Positions 44,112 to 53,993 are shown, numbered from the stretch's first letter. The stretch is 64,000 bases of DNA from Blautia sp. Marseille-P3201T (GCF_900120295.1 NZ_LT635470.1:310001-374000), one strand, 5' to 3'. Translations and numbers: made by a program. The notes: generated from the letters alone by a model not told the origin.

Positions 44112-45263
44112 TCATGCAGAAGAACGCTTTCCGAGAAATTTGGACATTGCTTTCTCATAAAGTTCTTCGAGGGATACGCGTTGGTGATTATAATAAAGTT
44201 CCAGGAACTCCATTTTGTGCCTGCAGCCGGGACATTCCAAAGGATCATAGCCGAAGGAAGAAAGAATGGCATTGCGCCACAGGTTGAAGCTTCGGTAAAT
44301 GCGGTGCCTGCTTTTGGGGATAGCCCGGTAGAGTTTTGCATCTGTTTTTCTGTGTCTGGCATATAAGCCGCCATAACGGATCATTTTAAAGTGCTTTTCG
44401 GGGATATGGCGGATAAGCCTTTTTATGAAATCCATGGCAGGAATAGTTTCCTGTATATATTGATCATCCTCATGGCGGTTATAATGAAAAGTCACCATTT
44501 CGCCATCATAGGAGTCAATTCTGGAGACGGCGATGACAGGTCGGCCAAGATACCGGCCAATATAGCGGATGACTGCTTTAGGGTCACAGAGGTTTGGTCT
44601 GGCATAAACATAGAAGCCCTGCTTGTGTTCATCATAACATTTGGCTTTTACTTTTTTAAAAGAAGAACCGAGGAGAGTTTCCATCTCATTGAGGAGAGCG
44701 GTGCGGAAAGCATTCCGAAGAAAGGTGTAGTTAAAATGCTTTACGGGTTTCCAGAGTCCATCATCACTAAGACCGCCTTCGGAAATAAGGCAGTGAATGT
44801 GAGGGTTCCATTTGAGATCCCTGCCAAAGGTATGCAAAACCATGAGAAAGCCGGGGGTAAAATTTTTGGATTGATTGATTTTGAAAAACATACGGGAGAC
44901 GACACTGTTGACGGAATGAAAAAGGCAGTCAAGGAGTGTGCGGTCTTTGAGAAAGAAATCCCGAAGGTTTTTGTCAATGGTAAAAACACAGTGGCGATGG
45001 CTGGACTGTATGAGTTTGAAAGCCATGCTGGTAGAGCGCTCCATGGAATATTTGATGCCGCAGGTAGGGCAAAAGCGGCTGTGACAGCGGAAAGGAACGA
45101 ATTTTAGGTTACCGCAGTGGGTGCAGGCATACATGGCACCGCCGAAGGAAGGATCACCGCAGTGGATCATTTTATCAATGTTTTCCATTTCCGTTTTTCT
45201 GGGATGGAGGGTATATTTAATTTCTTCATAATAGTCGGTAAAAATTTTTTGAAGTATATTCAT
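44112..45263 (-). CDS. tnpA: IS91 family transposase (HUH Y2)
   Basis: This rolling-circle transposase has 383 residues from ATG 45263. The N-terminal zinc-binding domain has CTHCG and CHSRFCPTCG near residues 45-70. The HUH nuclease motif is HIHCLISEGG near residue 160. The paired catalytic Tyr are in RYIGRYLGRP near residue 240, and a C-terminal zinc knuckle CPGC is near 345. The reading frame is intact, so it may be active. The longer frame upstream to 45407 crosses hairpins and is rejected. Confidence 0.88.
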   Translation of the reverse strand: MNILQKIFTDYYEEIKYTLHPRKTEMENIDKMIHCGDPSFGGAMYACTHCGNLKFVPFRCHSRFCPTCGIKYSMERSTSMAFKLIQSSHRHCVFTIDKNLRDFFLKDRTLLDCLFHSVNSVVSRMFFKINQSKNFTPGFLMVLHTFGRDLKWNPHIHCLISEGGLSDDGLWKPVKHFNYTFLRNAFRTALLNEMETLLGSSFKKVKAKCYDEHKQGFYVYARPNLCDPKAVIRYIGRYLGRPVIAVSRIDSYDGEMVTFHYNRHEDDQYIQETIPAMDFIKRLIRHIPEKHFKMIRYGGLYARHRKTDAKLYRAIPKSRHRIYRSFNLWRNAILSSFGYDPLECPGCRHKMEFLELYYNHQRVSLEELYEKAMSKFLGKRSSA

Positions 45264-45414
45264 GAGAGTATTATGACAGATAGGGAAGGAAAAAGAAAGC
45301 CCCAACCCCTCAAAGATTGAGGGGCAGGGGAGTTGAAGTGTCGAAGACACTTTTTTAAGAAAATTCTTAAAAAAAGAGAAAAAGTATAAATTAAAGAAAA
45401 TTTTCAAAAAATAC

Positions 45415-45442
45415 TTGCAAAATGAAAAATATGTGCTATACT
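45415..45442 (+). promoter_or_regulatory. Promoter of the second tRNA-Leu
   Basis: TTGCAA (45415-45420), a 16-bp spacer and TATACT (45437-45442). The leader holds a CTTGC..GGCAAG hairpin like that of copy 1. Confidence 0.75.
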
Positions 45443-45474
45443 ATATGAGTACTTGCGAGATAGGCAAGATGCAG

Positions 45475-45558
45475 GCGGGAGTGCTGGAATTGGCAGACAG
45501 GCAAGACTAAGGATCTTGTGTCTGTATAGACGTGTGGGTTCAAGTCCCATCTCCCGCA
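45475..45558 (+). tRNA. tRNA-Leu (anticodon AAG), copy 2
   Basis: It is identical in sequence to the gene at 43663, with anticodon AAG at 45509-45511 and CCA not encoded. Promoter, leader hairpin and terminator are similar in layout but diverged in sequence. Confidence 0.93.
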
Positions 45559-45562
45559 TAAA

Positions 45563-45610
45563 GGAAAAGTTGGTATTTGTCAAATAATTGATGAATATCA
45601 GCTTTTTTGC
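45563..45610 (+). terminator. Terminator of the second tRNA-Leu
   Basis: AAGTTGGTATT pairs with AATATCAGCTT (two G-U pairs) and is followed by TTTTTT. It is homologous to the terminator at 43750. Confidence 0.75.
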
Positions 45611-45649
45611 TATGTAGAAATAAGAGCAGGGAATAAAGGAGATTTATAA

Positions 45650-46486
45650 ATGTTAGAAATTGGATGTCATTTATCTTCCTCAAAAGGTTACGAGGCTATG
45701 GCAAAGGAAGCGGAAAAAATTCATGCCAATACATTTCAGTTTTTTACCAGAAATCCAAGAGGGGCAAAAGCGAAGGAAATCAAACAGGAAGATGTAGATG
45801 CTTTTCTGATAAGAGCGAAAGAGCAGGGAATTAACAGAATTTTAGCGCATGCACCATATACGCTGAATGGCTGCTCAGCAGATGAGAGTATTCGGGAGTT
45901 TGCGGTGAATACGATGAAAGATGATTTAAAAAGGATGGAGTATACTCCGGGAAACTGTTATAACTTTCATCCGGGAAGCCATGTAAAGCAGGGAGTGGAA
46001 ACAGGAATTCAGTATATTGCAGATATGTTAAATGAAATTCTTCTTCCGGAGCAGAGTACCACGGTATTGTTGGAAACAATGGCAGGAAAAGGAAGCGAAG
46101 TGGGAAGATGTTTTGAAGAGCTGAGGGAAATTATCGACAGGGTAGAATTAAAAGAAAAGCTGGGGGTTTGTCTGGATACCTGCCATGTATATGACAGCGG
46201 ATATGATATTGCAGGAAATTTAGATGGAGTTTTAACAAAATTTGATGAAGTAATCGGATTAGATAGATTAAAAGCAATTCATTTAAATGACAGTATGTAT
46301 GGACTGGGAAGCCATAAAGACCGGCATGCTAAAATCGGAGAAGGAAAACTGGGATTGGAAGCAATTGTGAGAGTTATCAATCATCCAGTTCTTAGAAATT
46401 TACCTTTTTATTTGGAAACCCCAAATGATTTAGAGGGGTATGCAAGAGAAATTGCTCTTTTAAGAAATTCTTATAAAGAATTGTAG
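45650..46486 (+). CDS. nfo: Deoxyribonuclease IV (AP endonuclease)
   Basis: This zinc-dependent endonuclease cleaves 5' of abasic sites in base excision repair. The 278-residue TIM-barrel protein has the metal ligands in NFHPGSH near residue 103, LLETMAGKG near residue 143, [12 protein letters not shown] near residue 180 and HLNDS and DRHAKIGEG further on. AAGGAG precedes the ATG. It follows the tRNA terminator and is transcribed separately from the dgt block. Confidence 0.95.
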   Translation: MLEIGCHLSSSKGYEAMAKEAEKIHANTFQFFTRNPRGAKAKEIKQEDVDAFLIRAKEQGINRILAHAPYTLNGCSADESIREFAVNTMKDDLKRMEYTPGNCYNFHPGSHVKQGVETGIQYIADMLNEILLPEQSTTVLLETMAGKGSEVGRCFEELREIIDRVELKEKLGVCLDTCHVYDSGYDIAGNLDGVLTKFDEVIGLDRLKAIHLNDSMYGLGSHKDRHAKIGEGKLGLEAIVRVINHPVLRNLPFYLETPNDLEGYAREIALLRNSYKEL

Positions 46487-46618
46487 AAATTTTTTGAAAA
46501 GAAAAAGAGGAAATAGAAGAATTTTCGGAAATAATATATATGAAGAGTTCTTTTGAAAGTGTGTGGCACTGCCACATAATGTTTTGCCGAAAGGCATTAG
46601 AAAGTCAGGTGACTGCCT

Positions 46619-47638
46619 ATGAATATTCGTGAACAAATGGAAAAGAGAGAATTAGAACTTTTAAGTCCTTATGCCTCCCATAGTATTCACTCTAAAGGAA
46701 GGGAGAAAGAAGAGCAGGAATGTGATATTCGGACGGTATACCAGCGAGACAGAGATCGCATTGTGCATTGTAAAGCATTTCGCCGTATGAAGGATAAGAC
46801 ACAGGTTTTTTTGTCTCCGCAAGGAGATCATTACAGAAACCGTCTGACACATACTCTGGAAGTTTCTCAAACAGCCAGAACGATAGCAAAAGCATTATCT
46901 TTAAATGAGGATTTAGTGGAAGCTATTGCTCTGGGACATGATTTGGGACATACACCTTTTGGACATGCAGGGGAGAGGGCTTTGAACAAAGTCTGTCCCT
47001 TGGGATTTGCACATTATAAACAAAGTGTCCGGGTAGTGGAGCGTCTGGAAAAAAATGGTGAAGGATTAAATCTTACCTGGGAAGTCAGAGATGGAATTTT
47101 AAATCACAGAACCAGCGGAAAACCTCATACTTTGGAGGGACAAGTAGTTCGTTACTGTGACAAGATTTCTTATATTCATCATGATATGGATGATGCGCAA
47201 CGTGCAGGTATTATTACAGAGGATGATATTCCCATTACTTTACGTATGCTTTTAGGAGCAACTACAAGGGAACGTCTGAATACATTTGTACATAATATTG
47301 TAGAAAACAGTCAGGGAAAAGACAGGATTATGATGTCGCCGGAGATCGAGGAAGGACTTCGGGATATTCGCTCATTGATGTTTCAGGATGTTTATTTAAA
47401 TCCTGCAGCTAAAAGCGAAGAAAAAAAGGCAGAACATGTAGTAGAAGAATTATATACATATTACAATAAATATCCGGAAAAGATGTCAGAAGAATATCAA
47501 AAGCTTCTGTATCAGGAGGAACCAAAGGAAAGAGTAATATGTGATTATATATCAGGTATGACAGATCAGTATTCTCTGGAAAAGTTCCGTGAGCTTTTTA
47601 TTCCAAAGGGCTGGAGCGTTCAGGGAAAAGGACAGTAG
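46619..47638 (+). CDS. dgt: dGTPase-like HD-domain triphosphohydrolase
   Basis: This 339-residue enzyme hydrolyses deoxynucleoside triphosphates to the nucleoside and triphosphate. The HD-domain ligands are in HTLEVSQTART near residue 79 and GHDLGHTPFGHAGE near residue 101, with IHHDMDDAQR near residue 190. It is of the shorter Firmicute type. AGGTGA precedes the ATG, but the spacing is long. The 132-bp gap after nfo holds only weak hairpins around GCC/GGC. It leads into dnaG 16 bp later. Confidence 0.92.
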   Translation: MNIREQMEKRELELLSPYASHSIHSKGREKEEQECDIRTVYQRDRDRIVHCKAFRRMKDKTQVFLSPQGDHYRNRLTHTLEVSQTARTIAKALSLNEDLVEAIALGHDLGHTPFGHAGERALNKVCPLGFAHYKQSVRVVERLEKNGEGLNLTWEVRDGILNHRTSGKPHTLEGQVVRYCDKISYIHHDMDDAQRAGIITEDDIPITLRMLLGATTRERLNTFVHNIVENSQGKDRIMMSPEIEEGLRDIRSLMFQDVYLNPAAKSEEKKAEHVVEELYTYYNKYPEKMSEEYQKLLYQEEPKERVICDYISGMTDQYSLEKFRELFIPKGWSVQGKGQ

Positions 47639-47653
47639 AAAAGAGGAAGTTGT

Positions 47654-49438
47654 ATGTATTATTCAGATGATTTGATTGAGGAAGTCCGCTCGAAAAATGA
47701 TATAGTGGATGTGATTTCGGATTATGTGAAATTGCAAAGAAAGGGAAGTTCTTATTTTGGACTTTGCCCATTTCATAATGAAAAATCTCCGTCTTTTTCA
47801 GTAAGTCCGGGAAAGCAGATGTATTATTGTTTTGGTTGTGGAGCAGGAGGTAATGTTTTTACCTTTGTTATGGAATATGAAAATTACAGCTTTGTAGAGG
47901 CTTTAAAATATCTGGCTGACAGAGCAGGCGTACAGCTTCCAGAAGTTGAATATTCAAAAGAGGCAAAGGCAGCTTCGGATTTTAAGTCTATGTTGCTGGA
48001 AATACAGAAAAAAGCAGCTTCTTTTTATTATTACCAGCTAAAACAGGAAAGTGGAAAGCCGGCATTGGACTATCTGAAGGGAAGACAGCTCTCTGATGAT
48101 ACAATTAAAAAATTTGGGTTAGGATGTTCTCCGAGATATTCAGGTGCATTATATAAATATTTGAAGGGACAAGGATATTCTGATGAACTGTTAAAGGAGT
48201 CCGGTCTTTTTAATATTGATGAGCGCAGAGGAATGCAGGATAAGTTTTGGAACCGTGTTATGTTTCCGATTATGGATGTAAATAATCGTGTTATAGGATT
48301 TGGTGGGAGAGTTATGGGTGATGCAAAGCCTAAATACTTAAATTCTCCTGAAACAAAAATTTTTGATAAAAGCAGAAATCTATATGGACTGAATATTGCA
48401 CGTACTTCCAGAAAACCGTATTTCATTATTTGTGAAGGGTATATGGATGTAATTGCCATGCACCAGGCAGGTTTTCACAATGCGGTGGCATCTTTGGGAA
48501 CTGCATTGACATCAGGGCATGCCAGTTTGATGAGCCGTTATACGAAGGAAGTCCTGTTGACATACGACAGTGATGAGGCAGGACAGAAAGCAGCTTTGCG
48601 TGGTATTCCTATTTTAAAGGCTGCCGGGATTTCTCCCAGAGTGGTTAATTTGGCACCATATAAAGATCCTGATGAATTTATTAAAACAGAGGGAAAAGAA
48701 GCTTTTGAAAAACGCTTAGATGAAGCAGAAAATTACTTTTTGTTTGAAGTTAAAGTGTTGGAAAAACAGTATCATCTGTCAGATCCGGAGAGTAAAACGC
48801 AGTTCTATCGAGAGATTGCAAGAAAACTTTTGGAATTTCCGGAAGAACTGGAAAGAAATAATTATATTGAAAGTATTTCAGCCAGATATCAGATAAAATT
48901 CGAAGATTTGAGAAGAATGGTTAATAATATGGCATTGTCAGGAACAGGTTCTGTGGCGAAACCCAGAGTTGAAGTCATTTCAAAGAAGAAAGAGGGAAAA
49001 GAGGATGCCGGACATACAGCTCAGAAGCTGATGCTGACATGGCTTACGTCTTATCCTTCCATGTTTAAAACCATTGATGGCTTAATAGAACCTGTAGATT
49101 TTACCACCCCTTTATATCATAAAGTTGCTGAAATGGTTTTTGAACAGCATAAGGAAGGAGAGGTAAATCCCGCCAAATTGTTAAATCAGTTTTCAGATGC
49201 GGAGGAGCAAAAGGAAATTACGTCTTTATTTCATGCTTCACTACATCTTGAAAGCGAGGAAGAGGCAAAGAAAGCAGTGCTGGAAACTGTATGTAGATTA
49301 AAGAGGGACAGCATTGCATGGCAAAGCGCAAATCTGGCGCCTACAGACCTTTTCGGACTACAAAGAATTGTAGAGGCCAGAAAACGTCTGGAAGACCTGG
49401 AAAGAGGCAGAGTGACGCTGCATATTTCTTTTAATTGA
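47654..49438 (+). CDS. dnaG: DNA primase
   Basis: This enzyme makes RNA primers for replication. The 594-residue protein has the CHC2 zinc finger (CPFHNEKSPSF then YYCFGCGAGG, residues 38-66), and the Toprim core (about 255-335) with ICEGYMDVIAMHQAG and LTYDSDEAGQKAA. The C-terminal domain (about 430-594) should bind DnaB helicase. It sits in the dgt-dnaG-rpoD order typical of Firmicutes. AAGAGGAAG precedes the ATG. Confidence 0.96.
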   Translation: MYYSDDLIEEVRSKNDIVDVISDYVKLQRKGSSYFGLCPFHNEKSPSFSVSPGKQMYYCFGCGAGGNVFTFVMEYENYSFVEALKYLADRAGVQLPEVEYSKEAKAASDFKSMLLEIQKKAASFYYYQLKQESGKPALDYLKGRQLSDDTIKKFGLGCSPRYSGALYKYLKGQGYSDELLKESGLFNIDERRGMQDKFWNRVMFPIMDVNNRVIGFGGRVMGDAKPKYLNSPETKIFDKSRNLYGLNIARTSRKPYFIICEGYMDVIAMHQAGFHNAVASLGTALTSGHASLMSRYTKEVLLTYDSDEAGQKAALRGIPILKAAGISPRVVNLAPYKDPDEFIKTEGKEAFEKRLDEAENYFLFEVKVLEKQYHLSDPESKTQFYREIARKLLEFPEELERNNYIESISARYQIKFEDLRRMVNNMALSGTGSVAKPRVEVISKKKEGKEDAGHTAQKLMLTWLTSYPSMFKTIDGLIEPVDFTTPLYHKVAEMVFEQHKEGEVNPAKLLNQFSDAEEQKEITSLFHASLHLESEEEAKKAVLETVCRLKRDSIAWQSANLAPTDLFGLQRIVEARKRLEDLERGRVTLHISFN

Positions 49439-49491
49439 GGAAATGATATATACGATTGCAAGGAAGAATAAGTGAGAGGAAGGAACAGTTT

Positions 49492-50616
49492 ATGGAAATG
49501 AACATGGCGAAATTCAGTGAAAAGCTTGGAGAGCTTATGGAGCTGGCTAAGAAGAAAAAAAATGTGTTAGAATATCAGGAAATCAGTGATTTCTTTAAAG
49601 ATTTTCCTTTAGAGCCTGAGCAGATGGATAAAGTATTTGATTTTCTGGAGGGAAATGGAATTGACATTCTGCGAATTCAGGACAATGATATGGACGATTT
49701 AATCATTAGTGATGATGATGACTTAAATCTCAGTGAAGAAGATGAAGTGGATATGGAGAATATTGACCTTTCTGTGCCTGAGGGAGTCAGCATTGAAGAT
49801 CCTGTTCGTATGTATCTGAAAGAAATTGGTAAAGTTCCGCTTTTAAGTGCAGAGGAAGAAATTACACTTGCTCAGCGTATGGAAGAAGGAGACGAAAATG
49901 CGAAAAAACGTCTTGCAGAGGCCAATCTTCGTCTGGTAGTAAGTATTGCAAAACGTTATGTCGGACGTGGTATGTTGTTTTTAGATTTAATTCAGGAAGG
50001 TAACCTTGGATTGATTAAAGCCGTTGAGAAATTTGACTACCGTAAGGGATATAAATTTTCTACTTATGCTACATGGTGGATCCGTCAGGCAATTACAAGA
50101 GCTATTGCGGACCAGGCAAGAACTATTCGTATTCCGGTACACATGGTAGAAACAATTAACAAGCTTATTCGTGTGTCTCGTCAGCTTTTACAGGAACTGG
50201 GAAGAGAGCCTCATCCGGAGGAAATTGCAGAAGAAATGAATATGTCTGTAGAACGTGTTCGTGAAATTCTCAAAATTTCTCAGGAACCTGTATCATTAGA
50301 AACTCCAATTGGTGAGGAAGAAGACAGCCATTTAGGAGATTTTATTCAGGATGATAATGTTCCTGTTCCGGCAGATGCAGCTGCATTTACATTATTAAAA
50401 GAACAGCTTGTAGAGGTTTTAGGTACATTAACAGAAAGAGAACAGAAAGTGCTTCGCCTGCGTTTTGGTTTAGATGACGGAAGAGCCAGAACTTTGGAAG
50501 AAGTAGGAAAAGAGTTTAACGTTACCAGAGAGCGTATTCGTCAGATTGAAGCAAAAGCTCTCAGAAAGCTTCGTCATCCAAGCCGCAGCCGTAAGCTGAA
50601 AGATTATCTGGATTAA
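49492..50616 (+). CDS. rpoD: RNA polymerase primary sigma factor
   Basis: This is the housekeeping sigma-70 of RNA polymerase. The 374-residue protein has region 1.1 (about 1-70), an acidic linker with [18 protein letters not shown], region 1.2 ([11 protein letters not shown]), region 2 (about 138-210: [20 protein letters not shown]), region 3, and region 4.2 ending the protein ([15 protein letters not shown]). ATG 49492 follows AGGAAGG. The many TTGACA/TATAAT promoters in the window fit this factor. Confidence 0.96.
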   Translation: MEMNMAKFSEKLGELMELAKKKKNVLEYQEISDFFKDFPLEPEQMDKVFDFLEGNGIDILRIQDNDMDDLIISDDDDLNLSEEDEVDMENIDLSVPEGVSIEDPVRMYLKEIGKVPLLSAEEEITLAQRMEEGDENAKKRLAEANLRLVVSIAKRYVGRGMLFLDLIQEGNLGLIKAVEKFDYRKGYKFSTYATWWIRQAITRAIADQARTIRIPVHMVETINKLIRVSRQLLQELGREPHPEEIAEEMNMSVERVREILKISQEPVSLETPIGEEEDSHLGDFIQDDNVPVPADAAAFTLLKEQLVEVLGTLTEREQKVLRLRFGLDDGRARTLEEVGKEFNVTRERIRQIEAKALRKLRHPSRSRKLKDYLD

Positions 50617-50627
50617 GGATGTGTGTA

Positions 50628-51332
50628 ATGAGAGAAATACAGATTTCCAGAAGATTGCAGAGTGTTGCAGCATTTGTGCAGCAGGGTAAGACATTGGCGG
50701 ATGTTGGGTGTGACCATGGATATATTCCAATCTATCTTTTGCAGAAAAAGAAAATAGAAAAAGCCATTGCTATGGATGTTAATCAAGGTCCGCTTATGCG
50801 GGCAAAGGAACACATTCAGGAATGGGGACTGGAAAATTACATAGATACCCGTCTGTCTGACGGCGTTAACGCTTTAAAACCGGATGAAGCGGAGAGCGTT
50901 GTAATTGCCGGTATGGGCGGTCCTCTTATGGAAAAAATTCTTACGGAAGGGGACAAAGTTCTTAAGACAGTAAAGGAATTGGTTTTACAACCACAGTCTG
51001 AAATCGGGCATTTCAGAAAATATCTCAGTGAAAATAATTATTGTATTACTCATGAAGAAATGATTTTGGAAGATGGGAAATACTATCCTATTATGAGAGT
51101 TATTCATGGGAAAATGGAAGAACAGACAGAGGCGGAATATCTCTATGGAAAAAAACTTCTGCAAGATAAAAATCCTGTTTTAAAAGAGTTTTTAGACAGG
51201 GAGCAGAAAAAAGCAGAAGAACTTTTGGAAAAACTGAAAAATTCTCAGACTAAATCTGCAAAAACGAGAATTTCTCAGTTGGAAAAAGAATGGAAAGATA
51301 GAAAAGAGGCTCTTGCATATTATGAAGTGTAA
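50628..51332 (+). CDS. trmK: tRNA (adenine(22)-N1)-methyltransferase
   Basis: This 234-residue SAM-dependent enzyme methylates A22 in the D-loop of certain tRNAs. The Rossmann motif I is LADVGCDHGYIP near residue 24, and the catalytic region VIAGMGGPLM lies near residue 85. The C-terminal part is a coiled coil (about 165-230). The start at 50628 has AAGG 7 bp upstream; the ATG at 50619 is too close. Its end overlaps the Nif3 gene. Confidence 0.9.
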   Translation: MREIQISRRLQSVAAFVQQGKTLADVGCDHGYIPIYLLQKKKIEKAIAMDVNQGPLMRAKEHIQEWGLENYIDTRLSDGVNALKPDEAESVVIAGMGGPLMEKILTEGDKVLKTVKELVLQPQSEIGHFRKYLSENNYCITHEEMILEDGKYYPIMRVIHGKMEEQTEAEYLYGKKLLQDKNPVLKEFLDREQKKAEELLEKLKNSQTKSAKTRISQLEKEWKDRKEALAYYEV

Positions 51333-52107
51333 AGATATTATAGCGAAAATAGAAGAAAAATATCCTGTTTCCTTTGCGGAAAGCTGGGATAATTCCGGCT
51401 TTCTGGCAGGAGATGCTTCATGGGAAGTAAGAAAAGTTTTTCTGGCATTAGATGCCACAGATGAAGTGATAGATGCAGCCATTGAATGTGAAGCTGATAT
51501 GATCATTACTCACCATCCCTTGATTTTCGCGGGAATGAAAAGAGTGACAGCAGATGACTTTATCGGAAGACGTATTATCAAAATGCTGCAGAATAATATA
51601 TGTTATTATGCGATGCATACTAATTTTGACGTATTGGGAATGGCGGAACTCAGTGCAGATTATCTTCAGCTTTCAAACAGGGAAGTGTTAGAAATTACAT
51701 ACGAAGATAATATGAACCGGGAAGGAATAGGGCGTTGTGGAAAATTAACGACTCCTATGACCTTAGAGGAATGTGGGAAATTTGTAAAAGAGCAGCTTCA
51801 TCTTCCTTTTGTACAGATTTATGGAGATGAAAATAAAGTCATCGAAAACCTTGCAGTCTGTACCGGTTCAGGAAAAAGTCTGATAAAGCAAGTGCTGAAA
51901 AAAGGCGCACAGGCCTATGTTACAGGGGATATGGATTACCATTCTTCCATAGATGCAGTGGCGCAGGGAATTTGTATTATTGACGCAGGACATTATGGTA
52001 CAGAATATATTTTCATGGATTACATGGAAAGAGAATTAAAGGAAATGCTGCCGGATTTAGAAGTGGAAAAAATGCATGTTTCTTACCCGTGCAAAATAAT
52101 TGGTTAG
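51322..52107 (+). CDS. Nif3-like dinuclear metal-center protein
   Basis: The 261-residue protein belongs to the NIF3/YqfO family (DUF34), which forms hexameric rings with a dimetal site. The ligands are in ITHHPLIFAG near residue 58, MHTNFDV near residue 98 and AGHYGTEY near residue 215. It is sometimes annotated as GTP cyclohydrolase I type 2, which is not well supported. It overlaps trmK by 11 bp, the arrangement seen across Firmicutes. The biological role is unknown. Confidence 0.88.
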   Translation: MKCKDIIAKIEEKYPVSFAESWDNSGFLAGDASWEVRKVFLALDATDEVIDAAIECEADMIITHHPLIFAGMKRVTADDFIGRRIIKMLQNNICYYAMHTNFDVLGMAELSADYLQLSNREVLEITYEDNMNREGIGRCGKLTTPMTLEECGKFVKEQLHLPFVQIYGDENKVIENLAVCTGSGKSLIKQVLKKGAQAYVTGDMDYHSSIDAVAQGICIIDAGHYGTEYIFMDYMERELKEMLPDLEVEKMHVSYPCKIIG

Positions 52108-52115
52108 ATTTATTT

Positions 52116-52147
52116 GAGGCTGTTTTATGAAACAGTCTCTTTTTTCT
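52116..52147 (+). terminator. Terminator of the dnaG-rpoD-trmK block
   Basis: GAGGCTGTTT pairs with GAAACAGTCTC and is followed by TTTTTTC. Confidence 0.85.
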
Positions 52148-52281
52148 GGATAATAGGAATAAATATATGAAAAATATATAAAATGATAGAAAAATAAAGA
52201 CTGTTGTAGTAAAATAATATGTATCTAAATCAAAAATTGAGGGGAAGCTTAACAAAGAAATGTGGTGAAAGGAGAAAAACT

Positions 52282-53949
52282 ATGAGTGACAGAATGATAC
52301 AGGTAAATATTCTTGGAGAACAAAAGGAATATCCTTATGGAACCACTTATGGTAAGATTGCACAAGAATATGAAAGTCAGTATGAATATCCTATTGTTTT
52401 ACTTATGAAAGATAATAAGCTTTGTGAGCTTCATAAAAAGCTGAAAAAAGAAGGTACTATTGAATTTATTACTACAAAGGACCAAATCGGGCATGAAACT
52501 TATCGGAGAAGCGTTTCTTTATTATTACTGAAAGCCTTATATCATGTTGCAGGATATGACAATATTCATAAAATTACCATGCATTATTCAGTAAGCAGTG
52601 GATACTACTATACCATTGATGGCAATCTTGTATTGAATGAAGAATTTCTGGATAAAGTAAAAAAATATATGTTGGAACTGGTGGAAAGGCGAGTGCCAAT
52701 TTTAAAGAGAAGCGTTGGTACAGATGAAGCAATTGAACTGTTCCATAATCATAGAATGTATGATAAAGAAAAACTGTTTCGTTTTAGAAGAGTTTCCAGA
52801 GTAAATATCTATAGCTTAGAAGAGTACGAGGATTATTTTTACGGATTTATGGTAAATCATACAGGATATTTGAAATATTTTGATTTATATCTTTATGATG
52901 AGGGACTGGTATTGCAGCTTCCCAAAAGAGAGAAACCTGATGAGGTTCCGCCGTTTGTTCCAAGACCGAAAATCTTTCAGGTACAGAAAGAGTCTGCGCA
53001 GTGGAGTGAAGCTATTCACGCAGATACAGTTGGAGATTTAAATGAAAAAATCACAAAGGAAGGGGCAAATAATCTTATTCTTATTGCGGAAGCCCTTCAG
53101 GAAGCAAAAATATCTCAGATTGCAAAACAGATTGTGGAAACAGGAAATCGTAAGTTTATTATGATTGCAGGACCTTCTTCTTCCGGAAAAACTACATTTT
53201 CTCATAGACTGTCTATTCAGCTGGCTGCCCATGGAGTGAGACCTCATCCAATTGGTGTTGATAATTATTTTGTAAATAGAGAAAATACACCTTTGGACAG
53301 TGAAGGAAATTATAATTTTGAATGTCTGGAAGCTATAGACGTAAAGAAGTTTAATGAAGATATGAATGCGCTTTTAAGAGGCGAGGAAGTGGAAATGCCA
53401 CGGTTTAATTTTAAAACGGGGCATAGGGAATATAAAGGTGATTTTCTGAAATTGGGCAAAGAAGATGTGTTAGTTATCGAAGGTATTCATTGTTTAAATG
53501 ACAAGTTGAGTAGCAGTTTGCCTTCTGAAAGTAAATTTAAAATTTATATCAGCGCACTTACTCAGTTAAATATTGATGAGCATAATCGTATTCCTACTAC
53601 AGACGGAAGACTGATACGGCGAATTGTTCGTGATGCCAGAACCAGAGGTGCTTCTGCAAAAACAACTATAGCAATGTGGAATTCTGTAAGACGTGGGGAA
53701 GAAGAAAATATTTTTCCTTATCAGGAATCTGCTGACGTGATGTTTAATTCTGCTTTGATTTATGAACTTGCAGTACTGAAACTCTATGCGGAACCATTGC
53801 TGTTTTCTATTACAAAGGAAGAACCGGAGTATGCAGAAGCAAAACGTTTGTTGAAGTTTTTAGATTATTTTCTGGGAGTGCCAAGTGAAACTATTCCGAG
53901 TAATTCTATTTTAAGAGAGTTTGTAGGTAATGGCTGTTTTGATGTATAG
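52282..53949 (+). CDS. Nucleoside (uridine-type) kinase with N-terminal TGS-like region
   Basis: The 555-residue protein joins a threonyl-tRNA-synthetase-like N terminus to a C-terminal uridine kinase/phosphoribulokinase domain. The N terminus has TGS-like sequence (1-65: YPYGTTYGKIAQEY) and a second-additional-domain-like segment to about 200. The kinase domain (about 285-500) has P-loop GPSSSGKTTF near residue 297. The family is widespread in Clostridia; it probably phosphorylates a nucleoside such as uridine. ATG 52282 follows AAAGGAG. It is a separate unit after a terminator. Confidence 0.85.
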   Translation: MSDRMIQVNILGEQKEYPYGTTYGKIAQEYESQYEYPIVLLMKDNKLCELHKKLKKEGTIEFITTKDQIGHETYRRSVSLLLLKALYHVAGYDNIHKITMHYSVSSGYYYTIDGNLVLNEEFLDKVKKYMLELVERRVPILKRSVGTDEAIELFHNHRMYDKEKLFRFRRVSRVNIYSLEEYEDYFYGFMVNHTGYLKYFDLYLYDEGLVLQLPKREKPDEVPPFVPRPKIFQVQKESAQWSEAIHADTVGDLNEKITKEGANNLILIAEALQEAKISQIAKQIVETGNRKFIMIAGPSSSGKTTFSHRLSIQLAAHGVRPHPIGVDNYFVNRENTPLDSEGNYNFECLEAIDVKKFNEDMNALLRGEEVEMPRFNFKTGHREYKGDFLKLGKEDVLVIEGIHCLNDKLSSSLPSESKFKIYISALTQLNIDEHNRIPTTDGRLIRRIVRDARTRGASAKTTIAMWNSVRRGEEENIFPYQESADVMFNSALIYELAVLKLYAEPLLFSITKEEPEYAEAKRLLKFLDYFLGVPSETIPSNSILREFVGNGCFDV

Positions 53950-53956
53950 AAACAAT

Positions 53957-53985
53957 TTGCATTTTTGTTATTTCTATGATAGAAT
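53957..53985 (+). promoter_or_regulatory. rnpB promoter
   Basis: TTGCAT (53957-53962), a 17-bp spacer and TAGAAT (53980-53985) place the start of the RNA near 53993. Confidence 0.75.
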
Positions 53986-53993
53986 ATGCCGTG

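Larger units (their letters stand above)
43832..45356 (-). mobile_element. IS91-family insertion sequence
   Basis: The element carries an HUH/Y2 transposase gene and a small accessory gene. On the transposase 3' side a 6-bp hairpin (43846-43863) lies near the end, and the flank reads GAAC (43828-43831), the target tetranucleotide IS91 uses next to oriIS. On the 5' side a CCCC/CCCCTC..GAGGGG/GGGG hairpin (45300-45330) and a GTGTC-GACAC hairpin (45336-45352) are terIS candidates. The right boundary is uncertain. No long terminal inverted repeats are seen, as expected for this family. Confidence 0.65.

Noticed and set aside
44391-45107. A 238-codon open frame on the plus strand opposite the IS91 transposase
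   Set aside because: It lies fully antisense to a gene with clear HUH and zinc motifs, its product has no recognisable domain and no RBS supports it.
46487-46618. A small RNA or riboswitch before dgt
   Set aside because: Only short GCC/GGC hairpins are present and no clear promoter or conserved fold can be named.
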